Origin: Brachypodium distachyon
Lineage: Eukaryota > Streptophyta > Magnoliopsida > Poales > Poaceae
Assembly (NCBI RefSeq): GCF_000005505.3
Contig: NC_016135.3
Coordinates: 1,946,001 to 2,010,000, forward strand
Direction of reading: 5' to 3'
DNA: 64,000 nucleotides
Shown: one piece after another, positions 21,880 to 32,330 of the stretch
Layout: the number at the start of each line of letters is the position of its first letter
Position numbering within the stretch: position 1 is the first letter of the stretch
Translations under genes and position numbers: made by a program
The notes under the pieces: generated by a model
The model's database searches: none
Seen by the model: only the letters and a program-made list of their open reading frames with translations
Told to the model about the DNA's origin: nothing

Positions 21880-24800
21880 AAAAAACCCAACTTCATCACG
21901 CTCTGTGAATGCTATTTGGGCGTGAAACCCCACTGGGGTTTGTGGAAGAAGCTATTCATCATCAAGCGGCAGGGTAAAGGCGACTGGATCTATAAGACCG
22001 GCGGTACCAACATCCAAGTTCGTGGAGATGTGCAGTACTTCTCTCTCCATCAGATCGAGTCGGTGACAACAGTGGAGGAGTCGATGGTTTTACCTCCAGG
22101 ACGAACCAGTTGATGGCAAGGATTTCAGTCTGCCCGAGTTCTCCGCTACTACTCAGGTGAGGAAACTGAAGTCTTGGAACCATGAGCTGACAGCCGAAGA
22201 AGATGCAGAGGCTACTGTTCTACTGAAGCAGGTGCTCGAGCTTCAGCAGAATCCCAAGAAAGAGGTGAGCGGTCTGCAGCTTATAGCTCTTTTCATGAAG
22301 AGGCGGATTCAGCCGATCCAAGCTCGAGTTCACTCTATGTGGGAGTACTCGGGGCCGTCAGACTCCACTCGAGTCTGTGTGCAAGAGCTGTCGGACGAGG
22401 ATCTTTTGACTCGAGTCAGGGTGGTCACTCGAAAGGAGATCACCCTGGAAGACCTGGAGTCGCCTTTGCCGCCTTACGGACCTGATCGATCGCGTGAAGA
22501 GGTGACCTTTACTTGCTCACTCGCCATTTAATACTCCGCAATATCTGTGTTAGTCCTTATTGAAAGGTGTTGCTGTAGGGCCATCAAGAGCTTATGAGCC
22601 AGCCTCCATTGGACGAAGGAGTGCCAGTCGACGACGACGATCTGGTCGACTGTTCTAACTTCGATGCCCTTTACGAGGATGACGTGGATGGGGATGAAGA
22701 TGACCATCAATCCCGCAAGCGTGGTCGGTCGAGTGACGTTGAGCAATCGACCGAAGATTCTTATCAGCACGAGATGCCCGAAGAGCCGATTCCTTCGAGT
22801 GCCACAGCCGCATCCGACGAGCCAAAGTTCCGGTCGCCGTCTCCGTCAGCTCCCCTGACCAAGAAGGCCAAAGTTGTTGTCAAACCGAAGGGACGTCTTT
22901 GCATCTTTGATGTTTCGTTGAGTGGCTCCTCCAGGTACGCTTTGTTAACAGACCATCCCTTTTGTTTGTTGGAATTTCTTCTTTCTGAGTTGATGAGTAA
23001 CCGAAATCCACAACGATGGTGATGCCGCGGCCAAGAACTCTCACGCGGTTTCTCCAGCCCGGAGTCCTTCAAAGCCGAGTGTGTCTTTGGCTCGGTGCGA
23101 GATTCTCCGCCAGCGAGGAACTCGTCGGCAGGGATTACTGAGACACCCTCGGCTCCAGCTATCGCGCAGCTGTCGACTTCTGCGTCTCAGCTTCGTATTG
23201 GGTCTTTGGCTCTGGAAAACCATGTAAGTGTTCTCCCGATGGGAGTGCTGAGTGAAATTTCTTTGCTAAGGGTTTTCACTCATGCTTCTGTCCATTGCAG
23301 CCTTTCGTTGAAAAGATGGTAGATCTTGGCGACCGCTACCTGATACTAGAGAAGGAGAACCAGCAACTACGCCTGGAGCTGGTCCAAGCGAAAGAGGCCG
23401 CTGCTCACGCCAATGGTATGAGTTTTAGCCAGATTTAATCCCTGTCCATACTGTCTGCATGGACTGTTGCCTATTAACCATGCTTGTATTTGTAGGTTTG
23501 ACTGAACAAGCCAACCGACTACGCGACATGGCGGTTGGCAATAGTCAAGAATGGCGGTCGAAGTATGAGAAACTAGTTGCTGATTCCGCCAAGGAATTGG
23601 CGGCTGCTCGTGCCGAGGTGGATGCAGCTGTCAAGCAGGCCAAACTGGAGGCGCAGGAGAGCTTTGCACTCGAGAGGAAGGAGATTGCCTCTCAAGACGA
23701 CGAGTTGAAGACACGACTTTCGGCTCCCGTCGACGCGCTCACCGGTGAGTTCGATCATATCTTAGGATGTTTCCTTTCCCCTTTGATTACTTCGGCTGAT
23801 GTGAATTTTGCGCAAATTCCCTTGGCTCATTAGCCTCCCTCGGCAAACACCAAGTCACTAAGTTGAGTGGTGTGGTGGGCTTCGTCGGAGAATTGTGCGA
23901 TCATGCGGGTGACATGCTCGCGAAGGTGACTTCCTCTTTGAGGTCACTATTCACGAGCATGTATCCAGACGCCGAGGCGCCGAGCTCACTCGACGGCTTG
24001 CTGAGCTTCTTCGATGGAGAAGATCCACTCGAAGATTTCACTCGGGCGCAGAAGCAGGCGGGTGCTGAGGCTGCCTTCATTCTCAACCAGGTGCTACTGC
24101 AGAAGGTTGCTGATGGTGCCCCAACGACTCCTAACAGGCAAGTCGTCGAGTTGAAGCCCTTCGTCAAGCGGGGGCGCAAGCTGGCGAAGAAGTTTACCGC
24201 CGTCATCAAGCACCTGAACACGGCAACTGTCCGGACCGCGCAGGAGGCTACGGATGAGGTTGGAGCTCATCCTTCGTCGTGATGTTTGTTCTTGCCCTGC
24301 TGTAATAGTTCATAGTATTGACTCCGCCATGACTTTGAGAAGAGCCCATACTATGGTGCCTAAAATTTATTCTCTTGATGTGATATGAATGTCTCTTGGT
24401 CATCTTTAAGATATATTTGCTTTTCTGTCTTGTTTGGCGCTGTAGAGCGATGATGACGAAAAGCGCAAAACGTCGCTTGCTGAGGCCGTTCCTGTGCAGC
24501 CGCAACCGGTGTTTGCTACCGTGGCGACTCCGGCGCCTTCCCCCGCCTCTCTTCTGGACCCGACGATCTTGAGGGACCAACTGAAGGGTCTTGGGCAAAA
24601 ACTTCGGGTGGTCACGGGGGAGGTGGCTGTGCAACGGACGAAAGCCAAAGCCGCCACTCACCGCGAGCAATTCCTGATGAAGGAGTTGTCGACGATGTAC
24701 GAGAAATTGGCGGGTAATAAAATTTCCCTCCTTCGTCTAATCTGACTATCACCTTTGCGACTGTGGCTGTTACTGATTCTGATGCTTCAGATCTTCAACT

Positions 24801-25301
24801 TGACCCCCAATTGGAGGCCGAGAGGGTGAACTCCCGACTGAGCAGGCTAAACACTTCGAACAGATCATTCTTTTGGTATGACAGAGACAGGGGCCGAGCT
24901 TTGGCATTGATTAAAGATCGTGTTGACCAGATTGGGGGTTTGCCGACTCCTGTCGATCGACGTTGGAGCACATATACCAAGCCCTGTTTTCGTTGCGTTG
25001 ACCGCCTGCTGGACTTGAAGCTTTGATGCAAAAATTTCGTGGCGGCACGGGGGTACAAGATTTTGCCCGGAGTTTGATGATCAGGGGCGCTCAACATGCT
25101 TTGGTGTTTGCCCTTGTGAAGCATCCCAGTTTAGATCTTGATCACATCCACGAGCTTCCTGTGATGCCTGGGGAGACGATTGATATCCGACCCCAGATGG
25201 ATCGAACTTTGCAACCGGCTCGATGGATCATCTTTCTTCGTGAGGAGGCGGAGCAAATGCAGCTTGAGGCGAACCGGGTCGCAAATCAAGTCGCACCGTA
25301 G
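21880..25301 (+). pseudogene. Antisense additional ORF of Gypsy element 1 (first part), broken N-terminus
   Basis: The plus-strand frames from 21880 begin abruptly inside the domain (LCECYLGVKPHWGLWKKLF, QVRGDVQYFSLHQIESV). They continue through FMKRRIQPIQARVHSMWEYSGPSDSTR, an acidic Ser/Lys region (22600-22930), coiled-coil-like Ala/Glu/Lys stretches (23470-23750, 24490-24720) and a C-terminal module ending at 25301. Several changes of frame fall at plausible GT-AG introns (for example after 22930 and 23750). The start matches the gypsy-type transposon domain (Pfam family PF04195, Transposase_28) that Tat elements carry antisense to pol. Its function is unknown in the literature I know. The same motif recurs in element 2 (FIGRRVAPLQRRSHPAWMYT). 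It is truncated at the N-terminus and therefore dead. Confidence 0.75.
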
Positions 25302-25319
25302 GCACCTAGGGAAAAGATA

Positions 25320-25880
25320 TCGGGTGCGCGATCAGCGCTCCCGATGGGAGTAGCCCCCGAGTGCGTGTCCAACTGCTTGTAGTTGGGGACAGACTCGAAA
25401 GAAAAAATTCAATTTGTATGTGGCCACCGTAATGGATCTGTTATATTGATGATAAATCGATGTTCATATGCTGTACATCTTGTCCATATTCGCTGCTTGG
25501 GTTACCGTCCGGTGCGCGTATAGCGCTCCCGATGGGAGTAGCCCCCGAGTGCGTGGCTAACTGCGTGGAGTTAGGCACGGACTCGAACAGACCTTGAGTT
25601 AGGAAAATTTTGTCGGGTGCACGAACAGCGCTCCCGATGGGAGTAGCCCCCGAGTGCATGGCTAACTGCGTGGAGTTAGGCACGGACTCGAACAGACCTT
25701 GAGTTAGAAAAATTTCGTTGGGTGCGTGGATAGCGCTCCCGATGGGAGTAGCCCCCGAGTGCGTGGCTAACTGCGTGGAGTTAGGCACGGACTCGAACAG
25801 ACCTTGAGTTAGGAAAATTTCGTCGGGTGCGCGGACAGCACTCCCGATGGGAGTAGCGACCGAGTCCATGGTCGACTATT
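25320..25880. repeat. 105-bp tandem repeat array with internal inverted repeat
   Basis: The core CGCTCCCGATGGGAGTAGC occurs at 25336, 25524, 25629 and 25734, and in a variant form (CACTCCCGATGGGAG) at 25839. The last four are exactly 105 bp apart. Each unit contains the short hairpin CTCCCGATGGGAG, then CCCCCGAGTGCGTG and GGACTCGAACAGACCTTGAGTT. The 105-bp period is a multiple of three, so the minus strand stays open across the array. It sits between two copies of the extra-ORF C-terminal module. Confidence 0.92.
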
Positions 25881-25949
25881 TATTGTTGGGTTTGGACTCA
25901 TTGATGGGCATATCTGGCTAGGTCAACTGCTTCATTGCTTTTGCCGAGA

Positions 25950-26662
25950 TGAGTTGCTCTGATGAGATCGTGTACCTTCGCGATCGTGTGAGGGACACTG
26001 AACGTCAGCTCTTGCCGCTTCGCGGGGAGGTTGCTGTGTGGAAGTCGAAGGCTCGTGCCGCTGCCACCCGAGAAGAATTTTTCCTGGGGGAGCTTGTTCC
26101 GATAAGCTCTGATCTGCGCGGTAAGCATTGTTCGTAGTGATTGCCCGTTCTGTTTTGCTTCCCGTCTTTAACAAGCTGTCTTGTGTTTGTAGAAATTATC
26201 CTCGAGTCTCATGAGGAAGCTGACCGCGTTCGTCATCGCCTGAACACGCTTCAACGGGTAGGGCCGACGGTTCCTTCCTTCTGGTTCGATTCCGATAGGG
26301 GGTATGTATTGGCGCTTCTACAGGATCGGGCCGCCCGGGCCAAAGCTTGTTTGAGCTCGTGCCACCAGATTATGACTGACATTCACCAAGCGCTGTTTCC
26401 GAACACGTCGGTTCTTGACAGTCTCCGGGGTTTGGTCCAATTATTCACAGATTCGGCCATCATCAAGAGTTATATACATGAGCAGCTTGTAACTGGCGCC
26501 ACCGTTGGCCTGGCTTTTGTTCGGCTTCGATATCCCGGCCTGGATCTGGGGGGATTGCATGTGGTGCCATTTTTTGAAGATGGCGAGATTAACATGGAGT
26601 ACTACTATGACGTCGTCGAGTGGCATGCTCGAGAGCTGGTCAACCTTGTCAAGATGATATAG
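25950..26662 (+). pseudogene. Second copy of the extra-ORF C-terminal module of element 1
   Basis: Plus-strand frames at 25949-26137 and 26141-26662 repeat the end of the upstream module. EIVYLRDRVRDTERQLLPLR and GEVAVWKSKARAAATREEFF resemble LRDQLKGLGQKLRVVTGEVA and KAKAATHREQF at about 24560-24680. SFWFDSDRGYVLALLQDRAA resembles SFFWYDRDRGRALALIKDRV at about 24868. A GT-AG intron around 26120-26192 again separates the two parts. The copies are well diverged, so the duplication is old or was acquired between different elements. The module ends with a Leu-rich segment and TAG at 26660. Confidence 0.7.
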
Positions 26663-27260
26663 ATTTCTACTGCGTCGCTGAGTTTTAGTACTTTTGGGGA
26701 GGGGGGGGGGGATAGCCCTCGAGTCTCTTCTTGTCATTAGGTGTCGAGCAGCTCGTGTTTCATCTCCTTTTGTTGTGCCCTGCAACCAAAACTTTGTTAG
26801 TTAAATATTTGGAATACGTACCTTTATCCATCGATCCTTCTTGCCGATGTTGAATATCTTGTGTCGTGACAAAGTGCGACAGACTTGCGCTTGAGTGTCG
26901 CCTGTGATGAGAGTGTCGATCTGATGGTTTTGAGTTCTCGCCTGGATGGGGATAATCATGCAGCTGTACAATGCTTATATTGGCTGGTGTTTCGTGCAGC
27001 ACCCGAGTCCTGATTGGCTGTCGGGTGAGTGCCACCCGCGGAGCATTAACTGCGGCGCTAGAGTTGCCACACTCGAGCGATATTATATAGATACCTCTCT
27101 CTGGTCTTTGGAGAGATGGAGGTGTTTTAATGTAGTAATTCAGCTCATGTGCGAGGGAAAAACTAGTCTTTATTCAATGACGTACTGACGAAAATACTAT
27201 GACTGAATAGAAACTGAAGATGATGAAAAGATAAGCTGAGTCTGTTTGTAGAAAAAAAAA

Positions 27261-28491
27261 CTAAGTGTAGAAACGCCGTAGCTGTGCGGCGTTCCACGGC
27301 GTGCCGAAATCGATGCTGGTGGCTGGATCCTTCAGGATGTAGGCACCGCTTGGGATTACTTTGGATATGATGTAAGGCCCCTCCCATGGTGATGCCAATT
27401 TGTGATGACTTTTCTGTTTCAGCCGAAGGACTAGGTCGCCCTCAACGAATGAGCGACGGCGTAATCGACGGTCGTGATAATTGCGTAGACTTTGTTGGTA
27501 TACTGCTGACCGAGCAAGGGAGATGTCGCGTGCCTCATCTACTGCGTCGAGTGCATCTTCCATACCTTCTGTGCAGTCTGATCCGGCGTATGCTGCGACC
27601 CGAGGTGCATTCTACCTTACCTCGGATGTCAGCACTGGTTCTGCTCCGTACACCATAAAGAAAGGGGTGAACTGCGTGGAAGAATTGGGTGTAGTCCGAA
27701 GGCTCCAGAGTACCGAGGGGAGTTCTTCAACCCATGCGCCAGCTGCTCTCCGCAAGGGTGTCATCAACCTTTTCCGCATGCCTTCAGTGAGCAGACCATT
27801 GGCCTTTTCGACTTGGCCATTTGTCTGCGGGTGCGCGACTGCAGCGTAGTTGATTCGGATCCCCATCTGCTCGCAGAAGTCTTGAAAGTCGGCTGCTTTG
27901 AAGTTGCTTCCATTGCCTGTGATGATACTGTGAGGAACACCAAAACAGAAAACGATAGATCTGAAATTGAATAGCCGTTGTAGATGTGGCACTTGTGATT
28001 GGCATGGCCTCGATCCACTTCGAAAATTTGTCAACCATGACAAGCAGAAAGCGATGTCCTCCATGACGCGACTTCCTCAATGGGCCTACCATATCGAGTC
28101 CCCATTGCGCAAAAGGCCAAGCGATGGGAATTGTCTTGAGTTCGGATGCTGGGGCATGCGGCTTCGTGGAGAACATCTGACATGCCTCGTATTTGCTGAC
28201 GATAGCCTGGGCGTCGAGTAAGGCTGTGGGCCAGTAGAACCCAGCTCTGAAGGCTTTGCCGGCGATTGTCTTGCTTCCGGCGTGGTGCCCGCACGTGCCC
28301 TGATGGATATCTAGGAGGATATCATGTCCTTCTTCTGGTGCCATACATCTCTGAAAAGTGCCGGAGACGCTGCGTTTGTACAACTCGCTGTTGATTACTG
28401 TGAAAGCTTTCGATCGCCGCATAATCGTTCTAGCTTCGGTTGTATCCTCTGGCAACTCCTGCCGAAGCATGTATGCGAGTAAAGGCTTCAT
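27261..28491 (-). pseudogene. Integrase of Gypsy element 1, frameshifted, altered catalytic site
   Basis: Minus-strand frames carry the HHCC zinc region (GTCGHHAG then YEACQMF), the first catalytic Asp (WGLDMVGPL) and the Glu region (NGQVEKANGLL). At the second catalytic Asp the sequence reads ITGNGSNF, where the family has Asp-Asn-Gly, so that residue is Gly. The C-terminal domain ends with a typical GAYILKDP...LRRFYT. A frame change falls near 28000. Both changes mean it cannot integrate DNA. Confidence 0.85.
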
Positions 28492-29136
28492 CTATGTTGG
28501 TTCAATTGCTAGGACTTCGACTGTGCCGTTTGCTGCTTGCTCATCTGCGGGGCTGTCGGGTGAAACTGTTGAGTCGGTTATAAGCTCTGAGTTGGGCGAA
28601 TTTTTGACTGAAATTGTCGCGCTCTTCTCTTTGATGGATCGTTGATGAATGATCTCCAAAAAATCGCCAGGCAGAATTGCTGCCCGTGTGGATCCTTGGT
28701 TGGCCAAATGATCAGCCTCTTCATTACTGGCTCGGCTGACATGCGCGAGCTCACAAACATCAAAATTACCCTCCAATGTGTTGTACATATCATGATAGGC
28801 AATCATGGTGTCTGATATTGCGTCACAGGTCTTCATTGTTTGTTGCATAACCAAGTTGGAGTCACCATAGATCATTAGACGAGTGGCGTCACATGCTTTT
28901 GCCATCTGCATGCCATGCAAGAAGGCTTCATACTCGGCTTCATTGTTGGAGGCATTGCGGAAGTGCATCTGAAAAACATAGCGCATCCTATCCTCTTTTG
29001 GCGAGATCAGTATTACTCCTGCCCCGGCACCTTCTACCCGTTTGGATCCATCAAAGTACATGGTCCAGGCACCCGACAAATCGGGTGGGCTTGGAGTCTG
29101 CATCTCGGTCCACTCGGCGATGAAATCTGGCAACAC
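28492..29136 (-). pseudogene. Second (archaeal-like) RNase H domain of Gypsy element 1
   Basis: The minus-strand frame shows WTMYFDGSK (first Asp), NEAEYEAFLHGM (Glu) and LMIYGDSNLV (second Asp), followed by HVSRASNEEADHLA (last acidic residue), the four-part RNase H active site. An additional RNase H between pol RNase H and integrase is characteristic of Tat elements. The 214-residue frame is open and its active-site residues are intact. Confidence 0.85.
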
Positions 29137-29334
29137 CTGCGATTTGATTGCTTTCTAGCGCTCGTATGTGATATTCCTGGGCGAAAGCTCGATTCCCCAT
29201 AGGGCGACTCGTCCTGTTGCCTCTGAGTTATTGAGAATGTTGGCGAGTGGAGCCTCACTTACTACGACGACCGGGTGTTGCTGAAAATAGTGTTCCAGCT
29301 TCCGGGCCGTCATGAATACTCCGTATGCCAGTTT

Positions 29335-30436
29335 CTAATAATGTGGATAAAGTTGCTTCTTAAGAGACAATACTTCACTAACATAGTAAATTGGCCTCTG
29401 GACTGGCTGCGCTTTCCCTTTTCCTGCTCTTTCTACTACCAAGGCCGTGCGGACCACTTGATTTGTGGCGGCGAGGTATAGCAAGAGTGGCACATTCTCG
29501 AGTGGGGCTACAAGGACCGGTGAAGTCGATAGCATGCGTTTTAGATCGGCGAATGCGCTGCTGGCTTCGGGTGTCCATGTGAATTTGTCCCCCTTTTTGA
29601 GTAGCCGGTAAAATGGCAAAGCTTTTTCTCTCAATCTGCTAATGAAACGGCTGAGGGCTGCCACTCTTCCTGTAAGCTGTTGTACCGCATGGATGTTTGT
29701 TGGTTCCTTTATTGTTACTATTGTTCTGATCTTGTCTGGATTTGCTTCGATTCCCCTTGCAGAAAGAAAATAACCAGAAGCTGCCCTGCGGGTACTCCGA
29801 AAACGCATTTCGTCGGGTTGAGCTTGATCCGATACTTCAAGATTCTGGAATGTGTCTCGAATATCCTCTAATAGAGTATCTTCAGTCTTTGTCTTGATAA
29901 CGATATCATCGATGTAAACTTGAACATTTCTGCCAAGCTGCGCCCCAAGACATGCTTGCATGCAGCGTTGATACGTAGCGCCTGCGTTTTTCAGTCCGAA
30001 AGGCATAGTTGTGTAGCAGAAACTCCATAAGGTGTTATGAATGATGTCTTGTCTTCATCCTCCTTCTTCAATCGAATCTAATTATATCCAGAATATGCAT
30101 CAAGGAATGACAATCGGGCACATCCCGCAGTCGAGTCGACGATCTGGTCAATTCGAGGCATGGGAAATGATCTTTCGGGCAATGTTTGTTGAGTGAGGTG
30201 AAGTCGACGCACATGCGCAAAACTTTCGTGTTCTTCTTCGGGACAAGCACGGAGTTCACCACCCAGGTAGCTTGTTTGATTTCCCGGATAAACTTTGCGT
30301 TGAGCAAACTGTTGACCTCTTCACCAATGGCCTTCCGCTTGGGTTCTGAAAAACGTCGCATCGGTTGCCTGATGGGCTTGGCATGCTCGTCCACATGCAA
30401 AGAGTGATCAACGAGTTCCCTGGGAATACCCAGCAT
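29335..30436 (-). pseudogene. Reverse transcriptase and first RNase H of Gypsy element 1, broken
   Basis: The frame at 30068-30436 carries the N-terminal RT text (MCVDFTSLNKHCPKDHFP) and stops after altered sequence. The second frame, 29335-30006, resumes with MPFGLKNAGATYQRCM and the catalytic VYIDDIVIKTK (Y-I-D-D box), then FTWTPEASSAFADLK, and ends at a stop after the start of the RNase H domain (KKQLYPHY). Sequence between and after the frames is frameshifted. The domain order is that of Ty3/Gypsy pol. Confidence 0.85.
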
Positions 30437-30499
30437 ATCGGATGGTACCCAGGCGAAATATTTCCAATTCTCGCGCAGAAACTCGACGAGCGCGCTTTC

Positions 30500-31035
30500 C
30501 TATGCGGGAGGAAGGCTCGAGGACACCAGCACTGTTTTACTGGGATCCATCGGGTGTACCTGATGCTCTGTTGTGTCACTCTTCGTGTTGAACTCTATCT
30601 GTTGTGGCGCTTTCTTCGTCATGGGAAGTACGTCGTTGTCCGTCGTTGCCTTTAAAGAGGCGAGTTCCGTCTGCATGCCGAATGATTCATCAAGTTTATG
30701 GAATTCTCTGGCACAATTGTCCGATCTTGTAAAGCTTCCTCGGACGGTGATTATGCCGTAGGGTCCAGGCATTTTCATCAGAAGATATGCATAATGTGGG
30801 ATGGCCATGAACCTGGCGAGTGCCGGCCGGCCCAAAAGCACATGGTATTGCGATTTCCAGTCGAGTACTTCAAAATCGATCCGTTCTTTGCGAAAGTTGG
30901 CGGGGTTGCCAAAGACAACGTCGAGGCTAACCCGGCCAATCGGCACTGCCGGTTTTCCTGGAACAATTCCATGGAAAGATGTCTCTGTAGCTTGGAGATT
31001 TGTTAATGATCTGTTCATCGCCCTTAGTGTATCCG
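30500..31035 (-). pseudogene. Protease C-terminal part of Gypsy element 1, left of the nested insertion
   Basis: The minus-strand frame continues directly from the target site of element 2. It shows the post-protease text YHVLLGRPALARFMA and MKMPGPYGIITVRGSF, common to Tat elements. The N-terminal half of the domain lies at 43989-44333, 13 kb away. The two halves abut exactly at the 5-bp target duplication. Confidence 0.88.
31031..31035. repeat. Target-site duplication of element 2, left copy (ATCCG)
   Basis: ATCCG directly precedes the TGTC start of the left LTR and is repeated at 43989-43993 directly after the right LTR. Five bases is the usual duplication for Ty3/Gypsy integration. Confidence 0.95.
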
Positions 31036-31914
31036 TGTCAGAGCATGGGTCTCCGGCACCGGGGATGCCGAGCACCCCCTTTTTTGGTTCGGTGGAGGGC
31101 GAGGCGATTGCTCCGGCGATCGCCGACGTGACGAAAGACACGAAGTGTCAACGTGTGAGTCTACCTAGGTTCGGGCCACCCGGAGGTGTAACACCCTACA
31201 TCCTGCTTGGTGTTGTATTCACGAAAATGTGTGTGTTTACAGGGTGCCGGGGGTGTTCCCCGGGAGCTACTTGCTCTCCTTGGAGAGTTTTCTGTGTACA
31301 GGAGCAACACTCCTTGCTACTACTGACTATGACTCCAACTGGAACTAGAACCAGAACCTTTGACCGGTGGCGTCCTCCTTTTATAGACAAGGGGATACCA
31401 CAGGTGCCGATGCATGCAGCGCGACTCCTACACGCGTGTCCACGCTGGGCGCCATGCAGCGCCCAGGCCACTGTGCACGGTAGAAAAAATGAGTTATAGG
31501 GTAGACGCCCTAGCCTTGCTAAGCAAGACTAGCCGTGCCGATGTCACTCCTGTCGGTGCATTAAATGCACTGCGTCCACTGTCTCGTCATGTCTTCACTG
31601 TTCTGGAGGCCCTGCCTGCATGCCCGAGCGCGGGTTGCTGGGGAGCCCCTTTTTGGCTAGCACACCCTGCCTGCATGCCCGAGCGCGGGTTGCTGGGCAG
31701 CGTTCCTTCCACTTCCCGGGACCAGAGTTCCCGGGTACCCACCGAAGCGGGTGTTTCTCCTGTTCCGGCCCTCTGCTTTGTCTTCACCAACGACCGTCTC
31801 CTTGGGGCGGGCTTTCCGGGCCTACCGTGCCTGGGAGGGCAACCTGGCGGGGCTTTGTCACTCGCGACCCACGCGTCCCGTATCAGTGGGACCCTGTGGG
31901 CCACTGGTACGACA
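31036..31914 (-). repeat. 3' LTR of element 2 (left on the plus strand), 879 bp
   Basis: It starts TGTCAGAGCATGGG and ends GGTACGACA. It matches 43091-43988 over its whole length with scattered substitutions. It lacks about 38 bp present in the right copy near 43478-43530. It also carries an extra tandem copy of CCTGCATGCCCGAGCGCGGG at 31616 and 31671. The adjacent internal sequence, read on the minus strand as GCCCGGGGGCTAC, is the likely polypurine tract. Confidence 0.92.
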
Positions 31915-32330
31915 GTAGCCCCCGGGCGTGGGCCGGCAGCCTTGAGGCCCCGGTGAGTGCTATCCTTGGTCGGTTGCCGGGCTACGCCCTATCCGACGCG
32001 TGGGTCCCGAGGGGAGTACCCCGGCACCGCACCCGGCCTTGTGGGCCGCATTTACAGTTCCACTCTCCCGAGCGAAACAGTCAGGCACACGATTTCGTGC
32101 CTTATCCCCCATAATCACCAGAGAGTTAAGGCCATGTCGTGCACCCCCATCTTAATCCCCGATTCTTTAGGGCACTTTATTGCCGATCGTGGGGGTGTCC
32201 GTTGCAGCCCGCCAGCTCCGATAAATACCCGAGGCTGGCGGTGGGCACTCCCCACTGCTTCCTGCTTCTGCCATTGCCTCCCAAGCTGTCCGCGCCCCAA
32301 CTCCAGCCAAATCACTCCCTCACTCCCGCT

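Larger units (their letters stand above)
19620..21880. other. Intergenic, AT-rich, with two Stowaway-like elements
   Basis: No open frame here has a recognisable domain. Two short MITEs (20968-21052 and 21517-21602) are entered separately. The stretch 21603-21880 directly abuts the broken end of Gypsy element 1 and resembles neither its LTR nor its internal sequence, so it is the host side of the truncation. Confidence 0.5.

Noticed and set aside
21603..21880. A diverged 3' LTR of Gypsy element 1
   Set aside because: No TGACGAGGG start, no CAGGTTCAGG block and no similarity by eye to 46578-47053.
24248..24670. 140-codon minus frame within the extra ORF of element 1
   Set aside because: It is antisense to the recognised module and has no domain.
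25336..25870. Regularly spaced repeats that superficially look like a CRISPR array
   Set aside because: The 105-bp units are repeated in full without unique spacers, and they lie in a plant retrotransposon. This is a tandem repeat.
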